Virus record (IMG/VR): IMGVR_UViG_3300020437_000220
Span: 1-20,019 of that record
Origin: a virus
Direction: 5' to 3' (one strand)
DNA length: 20,019 nt
Positions 8,493 through 16,982 of the stretch are shown piece by piece; the first letter of the stretch is position 1, and the number at the start of each line of letters is the position of its first letter. The notes under the pieces are model-generated. The model saw only the letters and a program-made list of their open reading frames with translations. It was not told the origin of the DNA and ran no database searches. The position numbers were made by a program, and so were the translations under genes.

Positions 8493-10550
8493 TTACTGGT
8501 CCTTTCTCATTAAGCCTTTTTTGTTATAAATAGAAGTTTTTACGTTCTGTTCACCCTGTCCTTCGTCTTCGAGTCTAGCTCTTGTGATACGAGAACGTGT
8601 AGGGAATTTGTAAATAAGGTTTAATACTTTATCGTTATATTTATTTTCTTGAGGTTTATCTGTTACTTCTTCTCCATAAAATTGAAGCTGTGAATTAGCT
8701 AAGTCAATAGGATTAACTCCCATTCTCATAGCTAGGTCACGGTAATAGTCTGGAATGTCTCTAGACTGTTTTAATGGAGTTTTACTCCACATTATTAACT
8801 CTCTCTGTGTTTCTTTATTAGTGTTAATTTTTTGTTTTCTCCACTGACCATTAGCAGATTGTTTCATACCATTTTGTATGCTTTTACTGTATGTATTATC
8901 TGACGGGTCAAGACTAGGATTCATCATAGCATCCACTGCCCTTTCATTCTGTAATACTTTTTCTACAGCAGCTTGACCAGCTCTCATACCATCTTCAGGT
9001 CTTCCTACAGTCTGACCATCTCTGACAGTAGCTTGTTTGTAAGCACTATTAAATACTTCTTCTAGACCGTCATATAAATTTAGCCACTCTACTGAAGCAG
9101 TTTCTGTACTTCCAAATGTATCTCCTGTTCCTTCGTCAGTGTATGCCTTAAGAAATTTAGCTGCTTTGTCATGTAAATCTGTTCCCGGTACGAGTGCACC
9201 TGAAGTAAGTATTTTATCTTTGTATTTATTAAAAACTTCAGTACTTACATTTTCCATTTCAAAATCATACACACCACCTTGGTAGCGTATAGATTGTGCA
9301 ATCATATCTTCTGCAACATCGTCAGGTAAATGACCTTTTAAAGCATCTGATAATTCTATAGGTACATATCCGTCATACTTATCTTTGTAGAACGCATACA
9401 TCATTGCCTTTTGTTCGTTAGTAGGAGCTTGCATACTTCTTATAACATCTAAGTCAGCAGCTATAGAGTTTTCTTTTGCTTCGTCTCTAGCAGCTTGACC
9501 TAGTTTAGCAGCACCAGCTAGTTCTCCTTCTAAACCAGCCCACTCTTTCCAAGAACCCATAGTCTTAGTAGAACCATCACGAGCTATTATTTCGTGATTA
9601 ACTACAGACATAGCTTCTGTATATGAAATTACATCTTGACTAACTAGATCAATTAAGTTCTCTTTAAACGCTCTTCTACCAGCACCTATAGTAGTCCTGT
9701 TTCTAGCTGCATATCTAGCAGCCCAGTCATGTGCAAGTTGATGTCCATCTTCAGGATTAGCAGTAACAAAACCCATCTGTATCATTTTACTGTCAGAAGC
9801 TGCTACCTCTAGTTGGTAGTTTTCTTCTCTAGCTACAGCTTGTTTTTTCCTACGCATGTCATCAAACTTGTCTATCTCTGGTTTGACAACAGTAGCTACC
9901 ATTGCTGGATTTAATCCTGCAAACTGTTTAGCATACTCAAACTTAATCTTTGTATCTAAAGCTGCCTGTTCTTGTGGTGATAGGTTATCCATGTGTCCAA
10001 CAGACACTGATTGACCATCTCTAATAACATCTATCTTAGTAGTTTCGTAAGCATCATAAACATATTGATCGTAGTCTTTAGCTTTTTGTAAGGCATACTG
10101 TTCTGCAACCATATACCTTTCCCACCCAGACATTTTACGAAATTCTTGAGCGGTGATACTATCATTGGTTTCGGATTCTACTTTAGATGCAAACTCTTGT
10201 ATAGCTAAATCATCTTCAAATAGCATTTCTTTGTCGCCTCTGAACTGTGCTTCCAGTTCTGGGCTGATACCATTAGTAAGAATTTCTAGAGATATTTCTG
10301 CTTCTCTATCTTGTCTATATTTTTCTTGTTTCTTTTGTAAAATATTACCAAATGTAGAAGAAAGGTCAGCTAATCCCTGAAACATTTTAGCATCATTTTT
10401 TAGCTTATCTTCACCAACTTGTTGTAGTTGTTGAAAATATTTTTCTTCATTCTGTTGTATTTGTCTGTCAGATTTTTCTTGTTCGGGAATTATGTCCACG
10501 ATTTCTTCAGGATTCACTGACTGACCTGTAATATTAAATTGTGGAATCAT
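8493..10550 (-). CDS. T7 gp15-like internal core protein, 685 aa
   Basis: This is the middle member of the gp14-gp15-gp16 internal core series, slightly shorter than T7 gp15 (747 aa). The sequence is soluble, highly charged and mostly helical in character: Gln/Glu-rich near the N-terminus (QIQQNEEKYFQQLQQVGED), with no signal peptide or membrane segment. In T7, gp15 stacks with gp16 inside the capsid and is ejected to form the periplasmic part of the DNA channel. Here the ATG comes 2 nt after the TAA of the gp14-like gene, so translation is probably coupled. The assignment rests mainly on gene order, length and composition; I recognise no enzymatic motif. Confidence 0.82.
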   Translation of the reverse strand: MIPQFNITGQSVNPEEIVDIIPEQEKSDRQIQQNEEKYFQQLQQVGEDKLKNDAKMFQGLADLSSTFGNILQKKQEKYRQDREAEISLEILTNGISPELEAQFRGDKEMLFEDDLAIQEFASKVESETNDSITAQEFRKMSGWERYMVAEQYALQKAKDYDQYVYDAYETTKIDVIRDGQSVSVGHMDNLSPQEQAALDTKIKFEYAKQFAGLNPAMVATVVKPEIDKFDDMRRKKQAVAREENYQLEVAASDSKMIQMGFVTANPEDGHQLAHDWAARYAARNRTTIGAGRRAFKENLIDLVSQDVISYTEAMSVVNHEIIARDGSTKTMGSWKEWAGLEGELAGAAKLGQAARDEAKENSIAADLDVIRSMQAPTNEQKAMMYAFYKDKYDGYVPIELSDALKGHLPDDVAEDMIAQSIRYQGGVYDFEMENVSTEVFNKYKDKILTSGALVPGTDLHDKAAKFLKAYTDEGTGDTFGSTETASVEWLNLYDGLEEVFNSAYKQATVRDGQTVGRPEDGMRAGQAAVEKVLQNERAVDAMMNPSLDPSDNTYSKSIQNGMKQSANGQWRKQKINTNKETQRELIMWSKTPLKQSRDIPDYYRDLAMRMGVNPIDLANSQLQFYGEEVTDKPQENKYNDKVLNLIYKFPTRSRITRARLEDEGQGEQNVKTSIYNKKGLMRKDQ

Positions 10551-10552
10551 AA

Positions 10553-11296
10553 TTAATAACTCTGCATAAAGTTAAATCTACTCTGTACTTGAGTAGGACT
10601 GTTATATGTATAACCAGTTGAACCTAAAGTTGGAGCAACCGTAGGTGTTGGTGGAGTTCCGCCACCCATAGTATTCTTAGGCATACCTTCTAGACCAGCA
10701 CCTAATGCTTGACCCATACCCATCATTAATGTTAAACCTACGTTCTCCATTTGTGGTGGTGGGGGAGCAAAGTCTTGTACAGGTGCAACAGCAACTTTAC
10801 TGAATGACCTATTAAGAGTACTTTTTAGTTGTCTATTAGTATCTGCCATAGCTTCTTTAGCATCAAACCTAGCAGAAGCTAAAGCTCTTGATCGCATAGC
10901 TTGACTCAGACCAAGTTGACCTTGATTCATAACTAACTGTCTTCTAACTGATGCACCTCTTACACCACGTTCCGCAGCAGAGGCTTCTATCATACCTTCG
11001 TTAGCTAACATCTTTTTGAAATCATCTTGATTTTGTAAGATAGCCATTGATCTAGCTCTATTTAATTGTATGTTAGTCCTAGTATATGCTCGTTGAGCTG
11101 CAATGTTTGCTAGGTCTACCTCTTGTTCAAATTGTACTTTCTTAGATTGATAAGTACTACGTGTTTGCATCCACTTACGTTCTCTAACTTTAAGTTGATG
11201 CGCGTACATTTTACGCTTATGTTTGTTGTTCGCGGACGCTTGAGCTGCTCCGCCTACTGCGGATACTGCTGGTCCTATCGCTGCTGGACTGCACAC
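10553..11296 (-). CDS. T7 gp14-like internal virion protein, 247 aa (GTG start)
   Basis: The N-terminus MCSPAAIGPAVSAVGGAAQA resembles that of T7 gp14 (MCWAAAIPIAISGAQ): a short Cys-containing, Ala/Gly-rich hydrophobic segment. A long basic helical region follows, rich in Arg/Gln/Ala (QAMRSRALASARFDAKEA), then a Pro-rich patch (APPPPQ) and a Gly/Met-rich tail. T7 gp14 is ejected first and forms an outer-membrane pore. The start codon is GTG at 11296; no clear Shine-Dalgarno precedes it and the gene begins 80 bp inside the upstream gp13-like gene, so initiation probably depends on ribosomes translating that gene. Followed 2 nt later by the gp15-like gene. Confidence 0.85.
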   Translation of the reverse strand: MCSPAAIGPAVSAVGGAAQASANNKHKRKMYAHQLKVRERKWMQTRSTYQSKKVQFEQEVDLANIAAQRAYTRTNIQLNRARSMAILQNQDDFKKMLANEGMIEASAAERGVRGASVRRQLVMNQGQLGLSQAMRSRALASARFDAKEAMADTNRQLKSTLNRSFSKVAVAPVQDFAPPPPQMENVGLTLMMGMGQALGAGLEGMPKNTMGGGTPPTPTVAPTLGSTGYTYNSPTQVQSRFNFMQSY

Positions 11297-11720
11297 GGCA
11301 AAATTCTATAAAGGATAAATTGTTTGGTCCGTAAGGAAATTTTCTTAAAAATTTAAAACCTAAAAACCTAAGTAACTTAATATGGACTTTGTTTCTTTCG
11401 TCTACAAAGTTCCACAGTAACTTGTCTTGTCTTGAGTTCACATATCGTTTTGCTTCTCTAGCAAACGTATGAGGAAATTTTAAAATTGCTGGGGTACATA
11501 GCATCCAGATTTGTCCACCTTCGTAGACGCCTGCAATACCACATATCTCATTATCTGGGTTAGTAAAATAAACTGACTCAGAGTTATGTACTCCGACAAC
11601 CAGAGCATTTAAAGGGTCATGTCCATGACCTTCTTTAACTTCCCGATAATCATCAGGGAGCAAATTAGAAGCTACATAAAGTGCAGCCTCTACATTCGCT
11701 TTGTGGATGAATTTACTCAT
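11217..11720 (-). CDS. T7 gp13-like protein (GNAT-like fold), 167 aa
   Basis: It sits where T7 gene 13 lies, before the gp14-like gene. The core (CGIAGVYEGGQIWMLCTP, FAREAKRYVN, LWNFVDERNKVHIKLLRFLGFKF) reads like the acetyltransferase-fold gp13/DUF2833 family. In T7 gp13 is needed for virion morphogenesis; no catalytic activity is claimed here. T7 gp13 is 138 aa; the extra length is a Ser/Arg-rich tail (about 26 residues after FIEFC) encoded where the reading frame overlaps the start of the gp14-like gene by 80 bp. Its ATG overlaps the stop of the 52-aa gene upstream (AATGAGTAA), which points to coupled translation. Confidence 0.78.
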   Translation of the reverse strand: MSKFIHKANVEAALYVASNLLPDDYREVKEGHGHDPLNALVVGVHNSESVYFTNPDNEICGIAGVYEGGQIWMLCTPAILKFPHTFAREAKRYVNSRQDKLLWNFVDERNKVHIKLLRFLGFKFLRKFPYGPNNLSFIEFCRVQSSSDRTSSIRSRRSSSSVREQQT

Positions 11721-11871
11721 TTAATGCGTGTTGTAATTTATCCAAGGTATCTTGCATCCAAGACTCCCAAGGATTACCTAAGGGCAGTTTCATACCTTTA
11801 TACATACGATTCTTTTTCAACCATTGTATGTATATACGTACTTCTGTTTCGGTAAGGGGGATGTTATACAC
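11713..11871 (-). CDS. Small conserved-looking protein, 52 aa, GTG start, between tail tubular protein B and gp13-like
   Basis: This frame, read by hand, fills the gap between two virion genes exactly. GTG (11871) overlaps the end of the tail tubular protein B gene (CGTGTATAA) and its TAA overlaps the ATG of the gp13-like gene (ATGAGTAA), 8 nt at each end. The product starts YNIPLTETEVRIYIQWLKKN and ends in an amphipathic helix-like stretch (ESWMQDTLDKLQHALNE). It is rich in Trp, Tyr, Lys and Leu, with no membrane segment. The seamless overlaps argue for a real gene. I do not recognise the family; its position suggests a small tail or core assembly factor, which is inference. Confidence 0.75.
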   Translation of the reverse strand: MYNIPLTETEVRIYIQWLKKNRMYKGMKLPLGNPWESWMQDTLDKLQHALNE

Positions 11872-14800
11872 GTTGATAATAATTGTTATTGTAAACTCCT
11901 TCCCATGTTAACGTATGAAAGTTAGCAGGAGAGGGATGGGTTGACTTAATAGTTAAACTTGTGTTTAAATTTCTGTCATATACAGGAACTGTTCTTAAAA
12001 GATTATCTTCAAATACAGTTGTTCTGTTAGCTAGTTGCCTATCTGCTGGTGTTACTTCAAATAATTCTGTATAGTCTTCTCTACCAACTCTAGATAATGT
12101 AGTCTCATAAATACCTATAGGACCAAATCCAAGTTTAACTCTATGTAATATAGTATTAGCTCTTGTATCAGCTCTAAAGTTTTCCCCAGTTTTAGTTACA
12201 TAATAGATAGTAGGCATGGTAATTGACATAGTATATAGATAACCTATATAAAAATTTTGTCCTGTCCAGTCTCCGGGTATTTCTAAATTACTACCATTAA
12301 CTGTTACCTCTGCATAGTTACCAATAGTCAATGGTGTACTAGCAGGGTCATCTATATCGTATGCAGCTATTTGTCCTACGCCATTAAGACCTGAAGGTTT
12401 AGGGAATATAGTTTTATCGCCATTATAAGCACTAGATGCTAGAGATGTTACTGGCATTAAATAGTCTAAATGTACTCTATCATCATTTAGAGCAACAGTA
12501 TTATTATCCATTCTTATAGAAAACTTTAACAACTCACGTTGAGAATTATTTTCTAACACCACATACAAAGCATCGTCTTGCATACAATGATACTTAATAA
12601 TTCCCGGTAAAGTCCACCTAAACCAAGAAGCTAGTTTTCTTTCAGTAATCTGGTCAAAATATCTGTAACCATATAATGTTGACTGGTTATCTTCACTAAA
12701 TAAAATTATAGAGTTTTCTCTAGAGTTACTTATTAATGATAAATCATTTTCAAATAGTTTTGATACAACTGCACTCTGCTCAATTACATTTGGTTCACCT
12801 TCTCTTTGTACCTGTGCCATTTCAAAGAATCTAGAATGCTTACCAGCATTGTCTAAGAAACCAACTGTAGTACCAAGAGAAATAGGATTCGTTTTAAAGT
12901 TAAAGTTATAAGTAGAAAGTGCGTTGATTTTAGCAGTTGTAGGACTAAATATATCACTATCAGTTGTTAACATAAACTGCTGATTTTTAGAAAATAATAA
13001 TAAACCAGTGTTTACCTGTATACCATCATAAATAATAGCAGGATATTCTGAACTAGCTGCTATATCTATAGGGTCACTAGCTATAAGTTGTATAGCTGAC
13101 TTAGCAAAGAAGTTAGTAAAGTCTCCGGGACGAGACATAATTATATTTTCATCAGCAAGTATTGCAAATCTGTTTCTAAAAAACAACATCTTACTAATAC
13201 CTTTACCTATAAATGAAGGTTCAGGATTAGTGACGTTATCACCTACTATTGCATTATCCCATTGTGGAGTTGCTATTGCATGTTTCCAAACGCTAGTACC
13301 AGTGCCAGTCTGTGTAGCTGAAAGTGGACTTATTACTTTATAAGTATCATCATCAACAACTTCATCTACAGCAGCTCCAAATTGTTGGTTTGCATTACCA
13401 CCACCATAGTATAAAGTTAAATAAACTAAATTACCTTCACTCAACCCATGATTTGATTGGGTGTTAATAGTAACAGTATTACCTGTCTGTGACCAACTAG
13501 ATATTGTGCTACCACTATCGGAAGGGTCTGCAAATATAGTTCCGTTTAATTCTGTTAATCTAAAATTACCATCAGGAGTTCTTATAAGAACAACAGGCAT
13601 AGTAGATTTTTTAAATTCTATAAGTCTTCCCGGCTTAGCACATTCTTCCCATGTACCTTCACCATCTTTACCATTGTTACCAAAGAACTTAACAAAATGA
13701 TTGTCCTCATCAGCTTCACTATTAACAACCTCTACAACCATTCCATCCTTACACTGAGAGGGGAGATCACCTACATCGTTAACTTTACCAGCAACAACGT
13801 TTAACAGCTCTCCTACGGGCGTAGAGGCGTTGAATATGCCAGTTCTCTTTACATGTAGTCCTGTACCAATTTGTGTACAAGTAAATCCGTTACCTGTATT
13901 AGTATCGTTTCCAGTAATTTCTTTTCTTATATCTCCTATAATACTTTCAGCAGTAATAGTAGTTTCTGTGTCAAAGGGGGTAGGTTGTGGTCTAACAAGA
14001 GCTAAATTAGCTTGTACAATAGACCTACTAGATTCTTCTATAGTAACTTTGTAGTAGGCATCTGCCATGAATACATAGAAATAATCTCCTTCTCTCCAAC
14101 CTTCACCACCATGAAGTAGGTCGTATGTTGTAGTATATCTAGCTTGATACACAGTTGTTTGACTACTTCCAGAACCTTCTGTATATGGAACTGACTGTCC
14201 AGTTGTAGCTATACGAAAATATAAGTTCTTTCTATTTGCTTGACTACCATTATTGTTTACATCAAAAACGTTAACTTGATAGCTATAGTTTGTGCTAGTA
14301 AAAGTACCATCAGCTTTTTCGCCACCAGTAGCACCTTCATCAACTAAAGTTTTATTACTATCTACTGAGAAAATACGTGTAGCTACGTTAGGTGCAAAGG
14401 CGTCTCTACCATCACCAGCTTCGGTTCCACATCTAGCATTATTAGAGTTACCTCTATCTGCATGATCTCTCATGTGAAATGTGCTATCACAGTAGTTGTT
14501 ACTAGAGTTAACCATAGTCACATTAATACGTGTAGCCGTATGTACTTCACTATTATCAGCAGGGTCTGTACTATCAAAGATATTTACTGAATATTGTTTT
14601 GCATAAGACAGTGTTTTTAATTCAATAAATATTTCTTTTAAATAATCTCCTTCAGGTTCTTTAGTAGAATCCATCTCTGTAATAACGGACCTATTATTTA
14701 TATAAGTAAAATCGTTAAGAGTTAGAGTCTGTATATCTTCATCATTACTGTGAGCTAAATATCTGGTCGGTACTGTTTGAGCAACATCTACTACAGTTTT

Positions 14801-15082
14801 AGCAGCACCAGTTAAACAATCCCACATATTAACTGTACCATTTCGTTGTACCTGTCCTATGTACTGTTCGGTCTCGTCTCTGTAATAGTGGAACCATTTA
14901 CCGGTATCAGTAGAACCAACTAAAGTTGACACAAACTTACCAGCCGGTCTCTTTAGTAATCCCTGTGTAACATCAGGAATTGCATTTAGCATGTCTTTTA
15001 CCTGACCGGGAATCTTTTGTTCGTCAGGCTGTTGTGATATACCAGCATTCAGACTATGTATAGTTTGTGTAACGTTTGCCAT
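11864..15082 (-). CDS. Tail tubular protein B (T7 gp12-like nozzle protein), 1072 aa
   Basis: The N-terminus (TQTIHSLNAGISQQPDEQ, QGLLKRPAGKFVSTL) matches the T7 gp12 start (IKNLKGGISQQPD, EGLQKRP). Further family-like blocks are HGGEGWREGDYFYVFMADAYY, a DIAASSEYPAIIYDGIQVNTGLLLFSKNQQFML region near the middle, and a beta-rich C-terminal half. Gp12-type proteins form the hexameric nozzle at the tail tip through which DNA exits. At 1072 aa it is far longer than T7 gp12 (794 aa); part of the difference is a beta module around residues 520-605 with an SNHGLSEGNLVYL motif. The ATG overlaps the stop of tail tubular protein A (TAATG). Its 3' end overlaps the GTG of a 52-aa gene. Confidence 0.93.
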   Translation of the reverse strand: MANVTQTIHSLNAGISQQPDEQKIPGQVKDMLNAIPDVTQGLLKRPAGKFVSTLVGSTDTGKWFHYYRDETEQYIGQVQRNGTVNMWDCLTGAAKTVVDVAQTVPTRYLAHSNDEDIQTLTLNDFTYINNRSVITEMDSTKEPEGDYLKEIFIELKTLSYAKQYSVNIFDSTDPADNSEVHTATRINVTMVNSSNNYCDSTFHMRDHADRGNSNNARCGTEAGDGRDAFAPNVATRIFSVDSNKTLVDEGATGGEKADGTFTSTNYSYQVNVFDVNNNGSQANRKNLYFRIATTGQSVPYTEGSGSSQTTVYQARYTTTYDLLHGGEGWREGDYFYVFMADAYYKVTIEESSRSIVQANLALVRPQPTPFDTETTITAESIIGDIRKEITGNDTNTGNGFTCTQIGTGLHVKRTGIFNASTPVGELLNVVAGKVNDVGDLPSQCKDGMVVEVVNSEADEDNHFVKFFGNNGKDGEGTWEECAKPGRLIEFKKSTMPVVLIRTPDGNFRLTELNGTIFADPSDSGSTISSWSQTGNTVTINTQSNHGLSEGNLVYLTLYYGGGNANQQFGAAVDEVVDDDTYKVISPLSATQTGTGTSVWKHAIATPQWDNAIVGDNVTNPEPSFIGKGISKMLFFRNRFAILADENIIMSRPGDFTNFFAKSAIQLIASDPIDIAASSEYPAIIYDGIQVNTGLLLFSKNQQFMLTTDSDIFSPTTAKINALSTYNFNFKTNPISLGTTVGFLDNAGKHSRFFEMAQVQREGEPNVIEQSAVVSKLFENDLSLISNSRENSIILFSEDNQSTLYGYRYFDQITERKLASWFRWTLPGIIKYHCMQDDALYVVLENNSQRELLKFSIRMDNNTVALNDDRVHLDYLMPVTSLASSAYNGDKTIFPKPSGLNGVGQIAAYDIDDPASTPLTIGNYAEVTVNGSNLEIPGDWTGQNFYIGYLYTMSITMPTIYYVTKTGENFRADTRANTILHRVKLGFGPIGIYETTLSRVGREDYTELFEVTPADRQLANRTTVFEDNLLRTVPVYDRNLNTSLTIKSTHPSPANFHTLTWEGVYNNNYYQRV

Positions 15083-15699
15083 TATCTAATAAGTGCTTTG
15101 TATGGTTGATAAGCTCTATAGTTGGTCTGCTGTGGGAAGCCCATAAAGTTATGGTCACCCTGTTCTGTTTCAAATTCCATAGCGTTAGCTCTAGCTTGTT
15201 GTTCCTCTACCTGAAGTAACTTAACTAGGTCGCCATTAGAAACGAGTTGTGTAGCAGCACGCATAGATGCTCTTGCAATTATGTATCTCTGTATAGCTGG
15301 AGGTACATCTGTGAATGGATATAGTGTAACGATGTCGAAGTAATATTCTCCGGTAAATACATCTGTCTGGTTTATTGTGTCGAACAACTTGCCATCTCTT
15401 TTTACAACGTTAGTTCCTCTGTCAGCTTGACCGTCATGGAAATCATAAACGATTGCATTAGTAGGAACTACAAAGTTACCTTGAGCATCAGGAGCTTTTT
15501 TTACTTTGTGTTCTGTGTTAAAAGTCCACCCTATTGTTTGGACATCTTTGTTTACTTCAGCAAGGAGGTTAACTACAAATGCTATCTCTGGATTTTGTAG
15601 TGAATTACCTGTGATGTTAGTAACTGGAGATTGACCAATGCTACCCAAGATAGAGTTCACTGCGGATAGTTCGGTATCGGTGCTTATTTGAATAGCCAT
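15082..15699 (-). CDS. Tail tubular protein A (T7 gp11-like adaptor), 205 aa
   Basis: MAIQISTDTELSAVNSILGSIGQSPV, followed by NPEIAFVVNLLAEVNKDVQTIGWTFNTE, is the typical gp11 start: a helical segment that binds the portal, with the W-F-N block. T7 gp11 is 196 aa. The protein forms the dodecameric adaptor between portal and nozzle. I chose the ATG at 15699 because it gives the family N-terminus; the open frame runs back to an ATG at 15804, but that extension overlaps the capsid gene. The chosen ATG abuts the eight-T run of an intrinsic terminator and lacks a normally spaced Shine-Dalgarno, so expression needs read-through and perhaps unusual initiation. The stop overlaps the next gene (TAATG). 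Confidence 0.92.
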   Translation of the reverse strand: MAIQISTDTELSAVNSILGSIGQSPVTNITGNSLQNPEIAFVVNLLAEVNKDVQTIGWTFNTEHKVKKAPDAQGNFVVPTNAIVYDFHDGQADRGTNVVKRDGKLFDTINQTDVFTGEYYFDIVTLYPFTDVPPAIQRYIIARASMRAATQLVSNGDLVKLLQVEEQQARANAMEFETEQGDHNFMGFPQQTNYRAYQPYKALIR

Positions 15700-15723
15700 A
15701 AAAAAAAGGGAGCCGAAGCTCCC
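15700..15723 (-). terminator. Intrinsic terminator after the major capsid gene
   Basis: On the minus strand a perfect 6-bp GGGAGC/GCTCCC stem with a TTCG tetraloop is followed at once by eight T. T7 has its late terminator at the same place, between genes 10 and 11. Termination here would give more capsid than tail transcripts; enough read-through is needed for all downstream virion genes. Confidence 0.92.
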
Positions 15724-15739
15724 GTATAAAGTGTATAAA

Positions 15740-16885
15740 TTAACCGTTCTCTGGGTATGTTGTACCGAACGCTGTTGGTGCTGTTGCTCCAACGTATAGT
15801 TCAACGGCTGCTGCTGGGTTTAGGAAATCTGCCCCCATAGCTAGACGACCTAATATTACATCGCCTTGGTATACTACTGATACATCTCCAGAAGTTACCT
15901 GAACCTGAGGTCCGATAGCTTCTACAACCCCTGCTGCCTCTTTCTGGAAAATTAATCCACAAGATTTAGCAAAGTCTGTGCTGTTACCGTAGTTGTTGTT
16001 AAGTCCTGTTACAGACTTTCTGCCGTCAGCTAAAGCTGTACCGACATGATCTCCTAAGTTTGAAGGAGATGTCTCACCTGTAGTTCCGCCATAAGCTACA
16101 CCATGCTTAGCTAGGAATGGGATGTTCATTGACTTGAAGATTTTGATGCCTGCAATTTCAATGATTCCATTACCTGACTGTAATGCTGTACCTTGTACGT
16201 CTCTGTTGATAAGACCGTTAGAACCTATGTCCTGTATAAGAGCGTAGTACTGGCGAGGGTTTAGAACCGCTACTCTTCCAGAGCCACTGACTCCTTTTTC
16301 GTCAAGTGCTGCTGCTGCATCGTAGAAAGCATTAACTAAGTTGCCTGCGTTGTAAGCATCAGAATCATTAGTTGTTGAACCAACTCTGATCTGTGTTCCA
16401 CCGGGCTCTTTGAAGTTAGTCTTAGCTACAGGTGAAGCCTGTCTTGCACCTTTAGCAATAGCTCTGAAGATGAGTCTATCATACTTCTCTGCTAATGCGT
16501 ATCCAATCTTCTTGGAAATCTCGCCTCTCAATTCATAGTGTGCGAGTGTCTCATCTAGCTCATATACGAAAGCTGAGCTGATTAATAGGTCGTCGCAAGT
16601 TATTGTTTTTTCTGCGACTGGAGGTGCGCCATCACTGTTACCTAAGATGCTATTTCCGGGAGTATGGAACTCGGCTTGGGTGCGCCCTGTGTAGATGAAC
16701 TGCAATGATTTGCCGTTCTTAAGGGTACGCTTCATAACCAAATCACGAGCTATAGACTCGTGTTGGAAGCCTTTGAACATTTCTCCACTGAACAATTTAA
16801 GGTAAAGGGCGCGAGGGTCGGTACCACCATTCAACGCACCCGGACGGGTTAGCGATGAAGTCATACCTGAACTCTGTTGAGCCAT
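15740..16885 (-). CDS. Major capsid protein (T7 gp10-like), 381 aa
   Basis: Blocks shared with T7 gp10A appear in order: ALYLKLFSGEMFKGF, GKSLQFIYTGRTQAEFHTPGN, EKTITCDDLLISSAFVYELDETLAHYELRGEI, then an Ala-rich helical region and VAVLNPRQYYALIQD. This is the HK97-fold shell protein, assembled on a scaffold around the portal. At 381 aa it is a little longer than T7 gp10A (344 aa). The ATG at 16885 is preceded by AGGA (16893-16896) at good spacing. The gene has a ~300-nt structured leader upstream and an intrinsic terminator 16 nt after its stop, so it can be expressed as its own abundant transcript. I see no evidence for a T7-style 10B frameshift product. Confidence 0.96.
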   Translation of the reverse strand: MAQQSSGMTSSLTRPGALNGGTDPRALYLKLFSGEMFKGFQHESIARDLVMKRTLKNGKSLQFIYTGRTQAEFHTPGNSILGNSDGAPPVAEKTITCDDLLISSAFVYELDETLAHYELRGEISKKIGYALAEKYDRLIFRAIAKGARQASPVAKTNFKEPGGTQIRVGSTTNDSDAYNAGNLVNAFYDAAAALDEKGVSGSGRVAVLNPRQYYALIQDIGSNGLINRDVQGTALQSGNGIIEIAGIKIFKSMNIPFLAKHGVAYGGTTGETSPSNLGDHVGTALADGRKSVTGLNNNYGNSTDFAKSCGLIFQKEAAGVVEAIGPQVQVTSGDVSVVYQGDVILGRLAMGADFLNPAAAVELYVGATAPTAFGTTYPENG

Positions 16886-16921
16886 TATATTATCCTAATT
16901 TGAGGGGTATTATGTATCGTC

Positions 16922-16934
16922 TTCTAGCCTAGAA
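16922..16934. other. 13-bp palindrome (TTCTAG-n-CTAGAA type)
   Basis: TTCTAGCCTAGAA is a perfect inverted repeat with 6-bp arms and one central base, about 37 bp upstream of the capsid start. Perfect odd palindromes of this kind can be protein-binding sites, but none is known here; chance remains possible in such an inverted-repeat-rich leader. Confidence 0.4.
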
Positions 16935-16956
16935 TGTTGTCAGTCTTAATTGGTCT

Positions 16957-16975
16957 AACGTGAGACTGGCACGTT
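16957..16975 (-). other. Hairpin, 6-bp perfect stem, 7-nt loop, in the capsid leader
   Basis: On the minus strand AACGTG and CACGTT pair perfectly around CCAGTCT, ~70 nt upstream of the capsid start. No T-run follows. It may be part of an RNA processing or stabilising structure; function is unknown. Confidence 0.45.
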
Positions 16976-16982
16976 TTGTGGT

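Noticed and set aside
15700-15804. Upstream extension of tail tubular protein A to an ATG at 15804
   Set aside because: It would overlap the capsid gene end and translate through the terminator hairpin; the family N-terminus begins at 15699. A +1 shift from the capsid frame could enter this frame, but I see no slippery site.
16884-16895. TATAAT at the capsid start as a -10 box
   Set aside because: It overlaps the start codon region and the Shine-Dalgarno spacing, so it would give a transcript without a ribosome-binding site.
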